A DNA stretch of 64,000 nucleotides from NCBI RefSeq assembly GCF_014873705.1, contig NZ_JADBDS010000001.1:62001-126000 (forward strand). The letters run 5' to 3'. This DNA comes from Mycobacterium sp. OAS707 (GTDB lineage Bacteria; Actinomycetota; Actinomycetes; Mycobacteriales; Mycobacteriaceae). This document shows positions 34,003 to 43,865 of the stretch, in pieces. The translations under genes were made by a program, and so were the position numbers. The notes below the pieces were generated by a model. That model searched no databases. It was not told where the DNA came from and was given only the letters and a program-made list of their open reading frames with translations. Every line of letters begins with the position of its first letter. Position 1 is the stretch's first letter.

Positions 34003-34614
34003 TTACGCCTTCTCCGGCGTATCGAGGGTTTCCAGCACCACTTCTGCGACACGCTTCATCGTGGTTCGGCGATCCATCGCGGCGCGCTGAATCCATTTGA
34101 ACGCCTCGGGCTCCGACATGCCCTGCTTTTCCTGCAGCAAACCCTTTGCGCGTTCGACGAGCTTGCGGGTCTCCAGCCGGTCCGACAGCGTCGCGACTTC
34201 CTTTTCCAGCGCGGCGATCTCGCTGAACCGGCTGACCGCCACCTCGATGGCCGGGATCAGGTCGGTGATGTTGAAGGGCTTGACGAGGTACGCCATCGCA
34301 CCGGCGTCGCGGGCGCGCTCCACCAGATCGCGTTGGCTGAACGCGGTCAGAATGACGATCGGCGCAATTCGCTTGCTGGCGATCTCGGATGCGGCGTCGA
34401 TGCCGTCGCGGCGCGGCATCTTGACGTCCATGATGACGAGATCGGGCCGCAGGCGTTCGGCCAGATCGACCGCTTCCTGGCCGTCGCCGGCCTCGCCAAC
34501 GATCTCGTAGCCTTCTTCGCGCAGCATCTCGGCCAAGTCCAGCCGGATGAGCGCCTCATCTTCAGCGACGAGAACGCGGTGCGGCTTGTCGGCGTTGGGA
34601 GGTGACGCGGTCAT
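34003..34614 (-). CDS. pdtaR: Two-component response regulator with ANTAR RNA-binding domain (Rv1626-type)
   Basis: This 203-residue regulator has a receiver domain at residues about 14-130 with the phospho-acceptor Asp in LVIMDVKMPRRDG and the conserved Lys in AYLVKPFN. A short coiled linker (IAALEKEVATLSDRLETRK) and an ANTAR domain follow (ERAKGLLQEKQGMSEPEAF, KWIQRAAMDRRTTMKRVAEV). It acts as a transcription antiterminator by binding RNA hairpins and is phosphorylated by the kinase PdtaS in mycobacteria; PdtaS is not in the window. ATG 34614 aligns with the known start of the M. tuberculosis protein; ATG 34623 is possible. It lies close to the cyclase gene in M. tuberculosis, but here they are separated by about 9 kb. 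Confidence 0.95.
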   Translation of the reverse strand: MTASPPNADKPHRVLVAEDEALIRLDLAEMLREEGYEIVGEAGDGQEAVDLAERLRPDLVIMDVKMPRRDGIDAASEIASKRIAPIVILTAFSQRDLVERARDAGAMAYLVKPFNITDLIPAIEVAVSRFSEIAALEKEVATLSDRLETRKLVERAKGLLQEKQGMSEPEAFKWIQRAAMDRRTTMKRVAEVVLETLDTPEKA

Positions 34615-34690
34615 GGCACACATTGTGGCGGTACCACGCCCGATCAGCGACCGGGGGGCATCCTCTATGGTGGTAAGCCGCGGTAGACAA

Positions 34691-34764
34691 GCCCTCGTAT
34701 CCCAACTGGCAGAGGAAACGGATTCAAAACCCGTCCAGTGTGAGTTCGAATCTCACCGAGGGCA
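34691..34764 (+). tRNA. tRNA-Leu (anticodon CAA), short variable arm
   Basis: This 74-nt tRNA has acceptor arms GCCCTCG and CGAGGGC, a three-pair D stem TCC/GGA with a loop containing TGG, anticodon stem-loop ACGGA-TTCAAAA-CCCGT (anticodon CAA, one A-C mismatch at the loop-proximal pair) and T arm GTGAG-TTCGAAT-CTCAC. Discriminator A is followed by CAA, so CCA is not encoded. The variable loop is only CCAGT, 5 nt, whereas leucine tRNAs normally carry a long variable arm. Confidence 0.9.
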
Positions 34765-34775
34765 CAAATGAGAGG

Positions 34776-34810
34776 GAGCCTCGCGGGCCCTCGAAGAACC
34801 CGCGAGGCTC
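34776..34810. terminator. Hairpin terminator after the tRNA gene
   Basis: A perfect 12 bp stem (GAGCCTCGCGGG at 34776-34787 and its complement at 34799-34810) with an 11-nt loop lies 11 bp after the tRNA and 25 bp before the stop of the convergent secreted-protein gene. It has no T run on either side; it is probably a bidirectional terminator. Confidence 0.75.
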
Positions 34811-34835
34811 TCACCCTCGACTTCTTGGTGCTGCG

Positions 34836-35246
34836 TTAGCCGCCAATGCCCAGCAGATGACCACCGGGAGCCAGCCCAGCGAGGCTGCCGCCGCCGAGGT
34901 TCAGGATGCCCTGGTTACCGGTGCCGCCGTTGAGGAGGCCCTGGTTACCAGTGCCTTGGTTGCCGATCCCCTGATTCAGGGTCCCGCCGTTGAGCACTCC
35001 TTGGTTCGCGGTGCCGTTGTTGAGGATGCCGACGTTGCCGATGCCCGAGTTCAGGATTCCGCCGTTCAGGCCGCCACTGTTGCCGATACCGACATTGGGG
35101 CCGCTGTTGAGGATGCCGTTGGTGCAGACCAGGCCTTGGATGCCCAGCAAGCAGGCGGCGCTGGATGTAGCAGGAACAGCCAGTGCGATGGCGCTGGCGC
35201 CGGCTAGCGAACAACCGAAGATGACGAGTGGACGAAGAGCTGGCAT
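34836..35246 (-). CDS. Small secreted Asn/Gly-repeat protein (MPTR-like motif)
   Basis: This 136-residue protein has a signal peptide (PLVIFGCSLAGASAIALAV then ATSSA-A, about residue 30) and two cysteines early in the mature part (ACLLGIQGLVCTNG). The rest is a run of five-residue units of the GxxNxG kind, such as GILNSGIGNVGILNNG and GTGNQGLLNGGTGNQG, like the NxGxGNxG motif of PPE-MPTR proteins but without a PPE domain. The repeats probably stack as a right-handed beta-helix. It lies convergent to the tRNA-Leu, with a terminator between. Its role is unknown; it may be a surface or matrix component. Confidence 0.75.
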   Translation of the reverse strand: MPALRPLVIFGCSLAGASAIALAVPATSSAACLLGIQGLVCTNGILNSGPNVGIGNSGGLNGGILNSGIGNVGILNNGTANQGVLNGGTLNQGIGNQGTGNQGLLNGGTGNQGILNLGGGSLAGLAPGGHLLGIGG

Positions 35247-35507
35247 GTTTTTCCCCTTAGCCAGAGCCGATGGTTGACGAACAACAGGTTAGCTTGCCAA
35301 GCATCGTTTGAGAAGCACCTGGCAAACATTACTGGCTATCAATTCACTGGAGATACAGTCCAACTACGCGGAAAAGCCATCAAGCATGGCAAACAGCAAA
35401 ATTGACGCAACTGGTGAATTGACGCTGGGCGTTGTCATCTGCGCGGCGCGAGCGAAATTTTGCTGCAGCGCACGGCCAGTTAGCGGTGATGTCATCTATC
35501 AGCAAAT

Positions 35508-36956
35508 CTACGAAACCGGAGCTGGTGCGTTTTCGACGTCCTGCGCGCGGCTGCGGCGGTCCCACTCCGCGAGCACGGCGGGAGCTGTTGGCGGGGTGGC
35601 GAGACTGCCGACGACGAAGACCACCAGGCCTGAGGCCAAGCCCCAGAAAATCGGCTCGTTGGCGTAGATGTCGCCCACATAGATCATCGTCGCCAACGTC
35701 ACCACGGTGCCGACGGCCATGGCCGCAACGGCCCCGACGTTCGTGCCGCGGCGCCAGATCAATCCGCCGAGGATGGGCACCAAAAGACCGCCGACGAGGA
35801 TGTCGTAGGCCACGGTCAGCGCGGCGACCACGTCCTGCAGCACGCACGCGATGATCACCATCACGATGCCGAAGCCGAAAACATAGAACCGGTTATTGCG
35901 GATGTGGTCGTGCTCGCTGCCGCCCTCGATGTCGCGGTGCCGCAGCCGAGCCACGATGTCCTGACTGAACACGGTCGCCGTGGCGATCAGCGCGCCACTG
36001 GAGGTCGACATCACCGCAGCGAGCGCGGCAGCCAGGACCAAACCGGCCAGCACCGGCGGCAACTGCTGCTCGACGAATTGCGCGAATGCGTCGTCACGGG
36101 ACTCCAGCGCGGGCAGCAGCACCTTGGCCGCCATGCCGATCACCGCGCCCGCCACCGCATACAACAGGCAGTACACCCCCGAGGCCGCCCCCGCCCAGCG
36201 CGCGACTCCCGGGCTGCGTGCCGTGAACACCCGCTGCCAGATGTCCTGACCGATCAGCAGGCCGAACGTATAGATGACGAAGTACGTCAGGATGGTGTCT
36301 CCGCCGATCGTCGTCAACGACGTAGCGTCGGCAGGCAGTTTGTCGGCCAGCCCGGAGACGCCACCCGTCCTGTACAGCGCGACCGGCAACAGGATGAAGA
36401 AGATGCCGACGGTCTTGACCAGGAACTGCACAAAGTCGGTCAGCGTGATTGACCACATGCCACCCAGCGTGGAGTAGATGATCACCACGCTGCCGCCGAG
36501 GATGATGGCCGGCACCTTGCCGATATCGAAGAGCGCCCCGAAGATCGTCGAATACGCGATCGTTGACGTCACCGACAGCATCAGGGTGTAGCCCCACATC
36601 ACGATGCCGGAGAGCACGGAAGATCCTGGGCCATAACGTAATTCGAGCATCTGACTGACGGTGTAGACGCGCAGCCGCTGAATCCGGCCAGCGAACAGCA
36701 GGCTGAGCGCCAGGATGCCGACACCGATCCAGAACACCAGCCACATTCCTGAGATGCCGTATTTGTAGCCGAGGCCGACCCCGCCGATCGTGGATGCGCC
36801 GCCAAGCACGATCGCGGCCATGGTGCCGGAGTACAGCAATGGTCCGAGCCGCCGGCCGGCGACCAGGAAATCGGATTGCGTTTTGGCCCTGGTCTTTCCC
36901 CAGAAGCCGAACGCGATCATTCCGAGCAGGTAGACGACGACAATCGCTACATCCAT
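35508..36956 (-). CDS. Sodium:solute symporter family transporter
   Basis: This 482-residue SSF transporter has about 13 membrane segments (VAIVVVYLLGMIAFGFWGKTR, AAIVLGGASTIGGVGLGYKYG, IILGGSVVIIYSTLGGMWSITLTDF). The sodium-site helix is AALAAVMSTSSGALIATATVFSQD. The putative substrate is a cation or small amine, because the gene follows an agmatinase and a TPP enzyme in the same operon (15 bp gap after the TPP gene stop). The family also includes proline, pantothenate and putrescine carriers. Codon usage matches its neighbours. Confidence 0.9.
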   Translation of the reverse strand: MDVAIVVVYLLGMIAFGFWGKTRAKTQSDFLVAGRRLGPLLYSGTMAAIVLGGASTIGGVGLGYKYGISGMWLVFWIGVGILALSLLFAGRIQRLRVYTVSQMLELRYGPGSSVLSGIVMWGYTLMLSVTSTIAYSTIFGALFDIGKVPAIILGGSVVIIYSTLGGMWSITLTDFVQFLVKTVGIFFILLPVALYRTGGVSGLADKLPADATSLTTIGGDTILTYFVIYTFGLLIGQDIWQRVFTARSPGVARWAGAASGVYCLLYAVAGAVIGMAAKVLLPALESRDDAFAQFVEQQLPPVLAGLVLAAALAAVMSTSSGALIATATVFSQDIVARLRHRDIEGGSEHDHIRNNRFYVFGFGIVMVIIACVLQDVVAALTVAYDILVGGLLVPILGGLIWRRGTNVGAVAAMAVGTVVTLATMIYVGDIYANEPIFWGLASGLVVFVVGSLATPPTAPAVLAEWDRRSRAQDVENAPAPVS

Positions 36957-36971
36957 GATTCCGTTGTCCTT

Positions 36972-38549
36972 TCAGCGCATGTCGAAGTGGATGAGGGTCG
37001 GGCCGTCGGCGTCGAACGCGTCGCGGACCAAGTCGGTGAGGTCGGCGGCCGACGTAGTGCGCGCGCCGCGCGCACCCATCGCGACCGCGAGCGCGGCAAA
37101 ATCCGGGGTGCGCAAGTCGACGCCGATCGGCGGGATGTCGCGAGCCGCCTCCTGGTCGCGGATTTCCCGATAGCCGCCGTTGTCGACCACGACCACCGGC
37201 ACCGAAAGTCTTTGCTCGACAAGCGTTACCAACTCCTGGACCGAGAACATCAGCGCGCCATCGCCGAGCAGCACGACCACTGGCGTCCCCGGCTTGGCTA
37301 GCGCGGCCCCGACGCCGGCGGGCAGTCCGTAGCCCAGCGTCGCGAAACCGGGCGAATAGCAGAACCGCCGTGGCGCAGGCATGTCGAAGAAGTGCACCGA
37401 GCCGAAGTAGGTGACTTGTGAGCTGTCGCCGGTGAGCACGCCATCGACGGGTAGCGCCGCACGGACCGCGGCATTGATCTCGGCGTAGGGGCCCGCGTCC
37501 TTATCCGCCTCTGCACGGCATGCCGCCCGCAGCGCGGCAGCCCGCTCACCGGAGAACGACCGGCCCGCGGGCAGCGCCGCACGAAGCGCAGCGACGGTCG
37601 CGGCCGCGTCACCGAGCAGCACGATGTCGGCCGGGCAGTTCTTGTTGAGCTGGGCTGGGTCGATATCACAACGGATCACGGTGCGACCGCGAATCTGGCC
37701 TTCCCACAGGTCCGAATCGCCGAGTTCGGTGCCGACCACCAGCAGCGCGTCGCTGTCCGCAGCAGCCTTCTGCAGGGCACGCAACCGGATCGACGCGCCG
37801 ACCGACAGTGGATGCCCCTCGTCGACCACACCCTTGCCGTTGACCGTGGTGGCCACCGGTGCACCGATCGCCTCGGCCAGCGCCGTCAATCCGGCCTGCG
37901 CGTCGACGGATCCCCCACCGGCAATGATCACCGGCTGCGACGCGCGGGCGAGGACGTCGGCCGCGCGGGATAGCGCACCCGGATCTACTTGGGGCGGAGC
38001 AACTTTCGCGGCCACCCGCGGTTGGCCTGACCAACGCTGCTCCAAGACGTCGACAGGAACTTCGATGTGCACCGGTCGCGGTCGGCCGCCGGTGAAGGAT
38101 GCGAATGCGTCGCAAACCGCCTCGGCCGCTTCATCGGCGCCATGCACCCGCCGACTCCAGCGGACCAGCTGATCCATTGCGGCGCTCGTGTTTTTGGCCT
38201 CGTGCAATTGCCCCAGATCCTGGCCCTCGCTGCCGGTGGGCATGCCCGACGACACGATGAGCATCGGCTGCGATTCCGCGTATGCGGTCGCCGCGGCCGT
38301 CATCGTATTGGTCAGCCCGGGACCGCTGGTGGCGACGACCACGCTTGGCGTGCCCGTGACGCGGGCATACGCCTCGGCGGCGTACCCGGCGCCCTGCTCG
38401 TGACGTGGGGTGATCGCCCGAATTCCGGTCGCAGGGAAGTGACGATAGAGCTCGAGGTTGTGAGTGCCCGGGATGCCGAAGATCGTGTCGACACCGTGTG
38501 CGGCGAGGGTTTCCACGACCGCGGCGCCCCCGTTGCGATGCGCGGTCAT
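36972..38549 (-). CDS. Thiamine pyrophosphate-dependent enzyme, acetolactate-synthase-like
   Basis: This 525-residue three-domain TPP enzyme has an N-terminal pyrimidine-binding domain with the catalytic Glu in [18 protein letters not shown] at about residue 49, a central Rossmann domain ([36 protein letters not shown]), and a C-terminal diphosphate-binding domain with GDG and the downstream Asn in [19 protein letters not shown] and [12 protein letters not shown] 38549 starts the frame within 4 bp of the agmatinase stop. Its FAD-binding residues are uncertain. The genomic partners suggest it acts on a keto-acid or amine-derived product of guanidino-compound breakdown, but the reaction is unknown. 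Confidence 0.9.
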   Translation of the reverse strand: MTAHRNGGAAVVETLAAHGVDTIFGIPGTHNLELYRHFPATGIRAITPRHEQGAGYAAEAYARVTGTPSVVVATSGPGLTNTMTAAATAYAESQPMLIVSSGMPTGSEGQDLGQLHEAKNTSAAMDQLVRWSRRVHGADEAAEAVCDAFASFTGGRPRPVHIEVPVDVLEQRWSGQPRVAAKVAPPQVDPGALSRAADVLARASQPVIIAGGGSVDAQAGLTALAEAIGAPVATTVNGKGVVDEGHPLSVGASIRLRALQKAAADSDALLVVGTELGDSDLWEGQIRGRTVIRCDIDPAQLNKNCPADIVLLGDAAATVAALRAALPAGRSFSGERAAALRAACRAEADKDAGPYAEINAAVRAALPVDGVLTGDSSQVTYFGSVHFFDMPAPRRFCYSPGFATLGYGLPAGVGAALAKPGTPVVVLLGDGALMFSVQELVTLVEQRLSVPVVVVDNGGYREIRDQEAARDIPPIGVDLRTPDFAALAVAMGARGARTTSAADLTDLVRDAFDADGPTLIHFDMR

Positions 38550-39490
38550 GACTTCGCGAGCACAGATATCAGTTCGAACGCGACGTGCGCAGCGGCGATG
38601 CCGGTGATCTCGGCGTGGTCGTATGCGGGCGCGACCTCGACGATGTCGGCGCCAACCAGGTTGACTCCCACCAGGTTTCGCAGGCAGTGCAACAGCTCGC
38701 GGCTGGTCATTCCGCCGGCTTCCGGTGTCCCGGTCCCTGGCGCGTGGGCAGGATCGAGCACGTCGATGTCGACGGAGACGTAGACGGGCGCGTCGCCGAG
38801 GCGTGCCCGCATCCGCTCGATCACGGCGGCCAGGCCGTCGAGCTGAAAGTCGTCGGTGCCGATCACCTGGAAGCCGAGCACGTGGTCGTCGGTCAGATCG
38901 GTCGGTGCGTAGAGCGGGCCGCGAATCCCGACGTGCAGGCAGTGCTCCTTGTCGAGCAGGCCCTCCTCGCTCGCCCGCCGAAACGGCGTGCCGTGGGTGA
39001 ACGGCGCGCCGAAGTAGGTGTCCCAGGTGTCGAGGTGGGCGTCGAAGTGCAGCACGGCGATTGGCCCGTGGTCGCGGTGCAGCGACCGCAGCAGGGGTAG
39101 CGCGATGGTGTGGTCGCCGCCGAGGGTGATCAGCTTCGTCCCGCCGTCGCGCAACTCGTCCGATGCCCGCTCGATCGTGGTGATCGCTTCGGCGATGTCG
39201 AACGGGTTGACAGCGATGTCGCCGGCGTCTGCCACCTGTTGAACCGCGAAGGGCTCGACGTCGAGTCGCGGGTGATAGGTGCGCAGCAGCTTGGACGCCG
39301 CGCGGATGTGCGCCGGGCCGAAGCGCGCACCCGGCCGGTAGGAAACCCCTGAGTCGAACGGGACGCCGACGACCGCGACGTCGGTGCGGGTGACTTCGTC
39401 GGTACGGGGCAGGCGTGCGAAGGTGGCCGGGCCCGCGAAGCGCGGTACGCGGGTGGCATCGACCGGTCCGATCGGGGGCACAGTTGTCAT
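38546..39490 (-). CDS. Agmatinase/ureohydrolase family protein
   Basis: This 314-residue binuclear-manganese ureohydrolase has all metal ligands of the arginase fold: GGDHT at about residue 133, FDAHLDTWD at about 155, and [20 protein letters not shown] at about 235-254. Upstream, [22 protein letters not shown] is typical of agmatinases and guanidino-acid hydrolases. It would release urea from agmatine, guanidinobutyrate or guanidinopropionate; the specificity loop cannot be read with certainty. ATG 39490 opens the operon agmatinase - TPP enzyme - SSF transporter, divergent from a PucR regulator across about 60 bp. Confidence 0.93.
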   Translation of the reverse strand: MTTVPPIGPVDATRVPRFAGPATFARLPRTDEVTRTDVAVVGVPFDSGVSYRPGARFGPAHIRAASKLLRTYHPRLDVEPFAVQQVADAGDIAVNPFDIAEAITTIERASDELRDGGTKLITLGGDHTIALPLLRSLHRDHGPIAVLHFDAHLDTWDTYFGAPFTHGTPFRRASEEGLLDKEHCLHVGIRGPLYAPTDLTDDHVLGFQVIGTDDFQLDGLAAVIERMRARLGDAPVYVSVDIDVLDPAHAPGTGTPEAGGMTSRELLHCLRNLVGVNLVGADIVEVAPAYDHAEITGIAAAHVAFELISVLAKS

Positions 39491-39551
39491 GCCCAGCAGG
39501 CTTCCCGAAATGACCGCCGGCGGATATGGCCATTTTGTAGAGACTGGGCGG

Positions 39552-41072
39552 GTGCTGTTCGACGATATGTCCATGCTGACCGTCGCGGAACTCGTCGCAG
39601 ATCCCGAACTCGGTCTCGAGCTGGTGGCCGGGCGGACCGGCGCCGATCGGGAGATCGAGGCGGCCGCTGTTTCCGAGCTGGTGCATCCGGGCCCGTGGCT
39701 GCAGGGCGGCGAGCTGCTGTTGACGATCGGGCTGTTGCTTCCGAAGTCCACCGCCGGCTGTCGTTCATATCTGGCGGAGTTGGATGCCGTCGGCGTGCAG
39801 GCCGTCGGGCTCGGACTCGGCGCCGAACTGCCCCACCAGCGGGCACCGGCGCCGCTGATCACCGCTGCCGACGAGATCGGCATGCCGCTGTTGACGGTCC
39901 CCGACCCGGTGCCGTTCATCGCCGTGACGAAGGCGGTGTTCGCCTACCGGGCGCGCGCCGAGCGCCAGGAGCTGGAATGGGCGTTGCAGACCCAGCGCGC
40001 GTTGACGGCCGCGGCCGTCACTCCGGGCGGATTGCCGGGCATCCTTGCCGCGCACCGCGAGACGACCGGCCGCTCGGGGGTGGTGATCGATCTGCTCGGC
40101 CGCGTACTCGCACAATCAGATGCGAGCGGCGAGCGCTTGGTAAGGCGCCTGTCGGGGCTGCTCGAATCGGTTCGCGATCAAGGCCTCAACGCCGCGGCCT
40201 CCGACATCAGCGAGGGCCGCAGACGCGAGCTGCACGCGCTGGGCGCCCGCAGGCTACGGGCCTGGCTGCTGATCGACGGACCCGCTGAACTGCCTGCGGC
40301 GCATCAGATTTCGGGCGATCTGGTATCACTGCTCTCCCTCGAACTGGAGCGCAGGCATGGGCTCAACACGACACAGCGCCGCGGTCGTGCCCAGATGCTC
40401 GACCGGTTGGCCCGAGGCACCGTCGATGACGTGGTGGCAGCGCGCTGGCTGACGTCGGTCGGGTTGCCCGACGCCGACCTGCAGGCCGCCGCTGTCGCCG
40501 CGCCGGACGACGCCGACGACTTGGCCGCCGACCTGCTGACCACTGTGCCTGACGCGCTGGTGCGGGTCGTCGGGGAGGTCGTCGAGTTGGCCGTGCCACG
40601 CAACACCGATCTGCCGGGCGCACTGGCCACGTTGGCCGGGCACCACGCGGCGGGCATCGGCATCGCGGTGCGACCCGGCGCGTTGGTCGTCTCGCTGCGG
40701 CAGGCCCGCTCCGCGTTGCCCGCGAGCAGGGTGCAGGGCAGGCACATGCACGCCGAGGAGATCGCCAGCAGCCGCCTGCTGCTCAACACTGTTGGGGCAC
40801 AACCTCTTCAGGCGTATGCCGATGCCGTGCTCGGCCCGCTCGACGCAACGGACCGATCCGATGAGCTACTGCGAGGATTGACCGCGTTCCTCGAACACAA
40901 CGGGCACTGGGGTTCGGCCGCCACCGCACTGCGCGTACACCGGCACACCATGCGCAATCGCATCGCCGCGGTGGAACGACTAACCGGGCGGCGCATGGAT
41001 TCCGCGCAGGACCGCCACGAGTTGTGGCTGGCACTGCGGGCCCGCGACGCCGCCCGGATATCGTCCGACTAG
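39552..41072 (+). CDS. PucR-family transcriptional regulator
   Basis: This 506-residue regulator has an N-terminal PucR domain ([40 protein letters not shown]), a GGDEF-related middle, and a C-terminal helix-turn-helix ([37 protein letters not shown]). PucR-type proteins control purine, amino-acid and amine catabolism. The GTG at 39552 or the ATG at 39567 may be used; I extended to the GTG because a weak GGGCGG lies upstream. It is divergent from the agmatinase operon and most likely activates it in response to a guanidino compound or product. The stop interlocks with that of the convergent hydrolase in CTAG. Confidence 0.9.
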   Translation: MLFDDMSMLTVAELVADPELGLELVAGRTGADREIEAAAVSELVHPGPWLQGGELLLTIGLLLPKSTAGCRSYLAELDAVGVQAVGLGLGAELPHQRAPAPLITAADEIGMPLLTVPDPVPFIAVTKAVFAYRARAERQELEWALQTQRALTAAAVTPGGLPGILAAHRETTGRSGVVIDLLGRVLAQSDASGERLVRRLSGLLESVRDQGLNAAASDISEGRRRELHALGARRLRAWLLIDGPAELPAAHQISGDLVSLLSLELERRHGLNTTQRRGRAQMLDRLARGTVDDVVAARWLTSVGLPDADLQAAAVAAPDDADDLAADLLTTVPDALVRVVGEVVELAVPRNTDLPGALATLAGHHAAGIGIAVRPGALVVSLRQARSALPASRVQGRHMHAEEIASSRLLLNTVGAQPLQAYADAVLGPLDATDRSDELLRGLTAFLEHNGHWGSAATALRVHRHTMRNRIAAVERLTGRRMDSAQDRHELWLALRARDAARISSD

Positions 41073-43168
41073 CCGCCGGTCGACGCCGAAGCGTCTTCGC
41101 TGGCTGCGTGTTTCGGTGTGCCCGTGGTGGTCTTGGCGGTGTCGTCGCCGAGCTTGGTCTTGATCTCGTCGACCGACGTGCCGTTCTTGACCGAGCCCTC
41201 GGCGTGCTTGCCGGTGGCGGTCGTGCCGTCGGCGTCCTTGTTGGTTTCGCCGCCCGACTTCTTGTCGCCGTCCTTCTTGGTGTCGCCGCCCTTGGCCTCG
41301 TCCTCGTTCTCCTTGCGGTTGGCAGGAGTCGTGGCCTTGGGATCCTCGGGCGTCGTCGTGTCGTCGGTGGCCGCGGGCGTGTCCGTGGTCGCCGACTCCT
41401 CCTCCGACGCCGGAGTCGTCGACTTCGGCTCGTCGCCCGTGGTCGCCTTCGGCTCATCGCCCGTCGACGCCTTCGGCTCGTCGCCCGTCGTCGCCTTCGG
41501 CTCATCGCCCGTCGACGCCTTCGGCTCAGTCGTCGACGCTGACGCTTCCTTGGTCGCAGGCGTCTGGACCGCGGCCAGCTTCTCGGTGACCGCGCCGGCG
41601 ATAGTCGACGTCGTCGTTGATTCCGTTGTCGGCGAAGCGGTTTCGAACGTTTCCGTCACTGCTTGCTGGGCAATCGCGGAGGTGTCAATCGCTTCGACTG
41701 TGGCCACGGCAGCAGTCGTCGTCGGCGGCTTCTTGAACGACGCCGCCCAGGCCGCGAGCGCGGCCGCCAAGGCGTTGCCGACTTGACTGCCGATCTTTTG
41801 CACCGTCTGTTGTACCGCAGGAACGACAGCGTTCTGGACCGTCGTCTGCACCGACGTGGCCACCTGCTGAACCAGTTTCTGCAGGGACGCCGCCAAGGCC
41901 TCCGCGAGATTGTTGGAATTCCTGGACGCAATCAGGTCCTTGATCCATTGCCCGGCCGGCTTCAGCTTCCACTCGCCGGTCGCCTCATCGAAGTAGTAGA
42001 GGCCGAAGGAACCCTGCTCGGTCATTTCCTGACCCAACCGGTCGCGCAGGCTGTAAATGAATGCCGGTCCGACCCAGTCCTTCCAGGTCGCCGCCAATTC
42101 CTGGTATTCGGCGGGCAATTGCGCCAATTGCGCATCGGTCAGCCCGTCGCCCCAGACGTTGAGGAAGTCACTGATGAACTTCAGCTGGTTCTGGTACGCC
42201 TGTGCCTGGTCGGCATTGAGCGACGTTGGCAGCCCGTATTCGGACGCCCAGATCTTCACCAGGTCGTCGCCGTTGGCCAGCATTGTCTGCCGCATCTTGA
42301 GCAGCATCTGCAGCGGCGAAATGAAACTGGGGTTCTGCTCGGCGAACGTCTTCGAGTAGTTGTACGGGTGGTAAGAGAGCGCGTCGAAGTAACCCTTCGC
42401 GCCGTTGGCGTACATGGTCTGCACAAAGGTCACCGGGTCCATCGTCAATCCACCCGCGGTAACGACCGCACCCAGCACGCCTGCGACAACGGTCGCGTTC
42501 GGATCGGAGGCCTTGATCGCGTTATAGGCGGCCTTCAAAACATTGGTATAGGCGACCGGGTCGACCGCAGGCGACCAGCTCTTGTAGGAGTTCGGCTCAT
42601 TCCACACCTCATAGGCCGAAATTTCGCCGTGGTATCGCTGTGCAACCTCAGCTGCGAAAGCCGCGAAATCCGCCGGATCAGGTGCCACACCCGGGCAACC
42701 GAGGCAGCCCGTGTTGTTTTGACCGCCGTAGTACGGCGTCGAGTTGAGCACGCCCAAAACCGAGAAACCGCGATCGGTCGCCTCCTGAATGATGCGATCC
42801 ATCTTTGTCCAGTTCGGCGGGTAGAGCTGCTCCAACGCCGACCCCGGCTCGGCGGGCTTGATCGCGGCCCACGGGACGATGACCCGGACGGTGTTGACGC
42901 CCAACGCCTGCATCTCATCGAAACGCGCTTCAATTTCGGCATCCGACGCGTTGTACAAATCCGAGTCGGCGATGCCGATCGTGTCCGACTCTTCCTTGAT
43001 GACCGCTGTTTCAACGATGCGGTAGCTCGCCGCGCTAACCGCCCGCGGCATTGGCGAGGTGGGAGTGAGCAAATTGGTGACGTATGCACACAAGATCGCG
43101 ATCGGTACTGCGGCAATCAAGGTGAATATCCCATATCGCCGCATACGGCGACTCATGGCCCGACTCAT
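41069..43168 (-). CDS. Secreted glycoside hydrolase (clan GH-A) with repeat tail
   Basis: This 699-residue protein has an N-terminal basic stretch and membrane segment (YGIFTLIAAVPIAILCAYV) acting as signal or anchor. The catalytic TIM barrel at about residues 60-420 has VNTVRVIVPWAAIKPAEPG, the acid/base Glu in AYEVWNEPNSYKSW, and the nucleophile region IWASEYGLPTSLNADQ. The family is GH5/GH39-like; the natural sugar is unknown. From about residue 450 the protein is low-complexity helix, then disordered Thr/Asp/Glu-rich, including a tandem 8-residue repeat (KASTGDEPKATTGDEP). GGGAG lies before ATG 43168. The coding repeats at about 41424-41528 are a 24 bp tandem likely to vary in number. Confidence 0.87.
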   Translation of the reverse strand: MSRAMSRRMRRYGIFTLIAAVPIAILCAYVTNLLTPTSPMPRAVSAASYRIVETAVIKEESDTIGIADSDLYNASDAEIEARFDEMQALGVNTVRVIVPWAAIKPAEPGSALEQLYPPNWTKMDRIIQEATDRGFSVLGVLNSTPYYGGQNNTGCLGCPGVAPDPADFAAFAAEVAQRYHGEISAYEVWNEPNSYKSWSPAVDPVAYTNVLKAAYNAIKASDPNATVVAGVLGAVVTAGGLTMDPVTFVQTMYANGAKGYFDALSYHPYNYSKTFAEQNPSFISPLQMLLKMRQTMLANGDDLVKIWASEYGLPTSLNADQAQAYQNQLKFISDFLNVWGDGLTDAQLAQLPAEYQELAATWKDWVGPAFIYSLRDRLGQEMTEQGSFGLYYFDEATGEWKLKPAGQWIKDLIASRNSNNLAEALAASLQKLVQQVATSVQTTVQNAVVPAVQQTVQKIGSQVGNALAAALAAWAASFKKPPTTTAAVATVEAIDTSAIAQQAVTETFETASPTTESTTTSTIAGAVTEKLAAVQTPATKEASASTTEPKASTGDEPKATTGDEPKASTGDEPKATTGDEPKSTTPASEEESATTDTPAATDDTTTPEDPKATTPANRKENEDEAKGGDTKKDGDKKSGGETNKDADGTTATGKHAEGSVKNGTSVDEIKTKLGDDTAKTTTGTPKHAASEDASASTGG
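41424..41528. repeat. 24 bp tandem repeat within the glycoside hydrolase tail
   Basis: Four to five copies of a 24 bp unit (CGCCCGTCGACGCCTTCGGC plus four bases), alternating in two versions, encode KASTGDEP and KATTGDEP. The near-identity of copies suggests recent expansion and possible length variation between strains. Confidence 0.75.
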
Positions 43169-43865
43169 AGCCACTCCCGGTTGAGTTGTCAGTACGGAGA
43201 CTTCCCGCAAGTTGTGTCGACTCAAATTAACCTATCCGGTAGTAAATCGCGCAACCAATGGAAAAGAACTTTTGGTCTGAAAAGTGTGGCGGCCCAAGAC
43301 ATCTTCCCCGGTGTGCCGAAGGCGAACAGCGCAGGCACATCATTGCTGCGCGCCAATGTGCGGATTTAGCAAACGCGATATTTCGACGGTTGTTAGACGG
43401 CAAAACGGCGGCATTGCTGTCCCAAACCTGGGAATATCCTGGTAATCACGGTATCGTCACGAACCAATTACTGGCGACCAGATGGCGAACCTTGGCTTCG
43501 ACGGTTTGCGACGACCTTAGCAAGCAACTTTTTGGTTGATCTTGTTCCGGATCGCCACGCCAATTGCGTGCTGCGGGTCGACAACCACCGTTCGCTTTTT
43601 GGACATCGACACCATCCGGAGCGAACCGCTACTACGCGAGTCCGCATGCGTCACGTGATGATCCGGCGACGGCGCCATCCGCCGCGCCAGTGCCCCTAAC
43701 CCCTCGCCGCAATGTCCGTGGAAACAATGGCGTCGACTTTGGCGAGCGGCAAATGCCCACTGCCGAGGCACGCCGCGCATCGGAACGCCTAGGCAAAACG
43801 AGGACGAGCGATCGCTCAGGGGAAGCCACGAATCCCCAGGTCGAGAAGCACGTGGGCGTTACGCT
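43169..43865. other. ~700 bp intergenic region without a supported gene
   Basis: This region lies between the divergent glycoside hydrolase and cyclase genes and is less GC-rich than its surroundings in its left half (AGTAAATCGCGCAACCAATG, TGGAAAAGAACTTTTGG). A frame of 93 codons from 43258 has no family resemblance and poor codon usage, so I do not call it. No tRNA, clear palindrome or CRP site (TGTGA-N6-TCACA) was found, though the adjacent cyclase makes one worth a search. Confidence 0.5.

Noticed and set aside
38550..39686. Extended TPP-enzyme frame
   Set aside because: The Arg/His-rich part is a shadow of the agmatinase gene; the real start is ATG 38549.
39491..39919. N-terminal extension of the agmatinase
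   Set aside because: It is antisense to the PucR gene and Ser/Ala-rich without family similarity.
43258..43539. 93-codon open frame in the gap before the cyclase
   Set aside because: No family resemblance, no good ribosome site, biased composition and no coupling to a neighbour.
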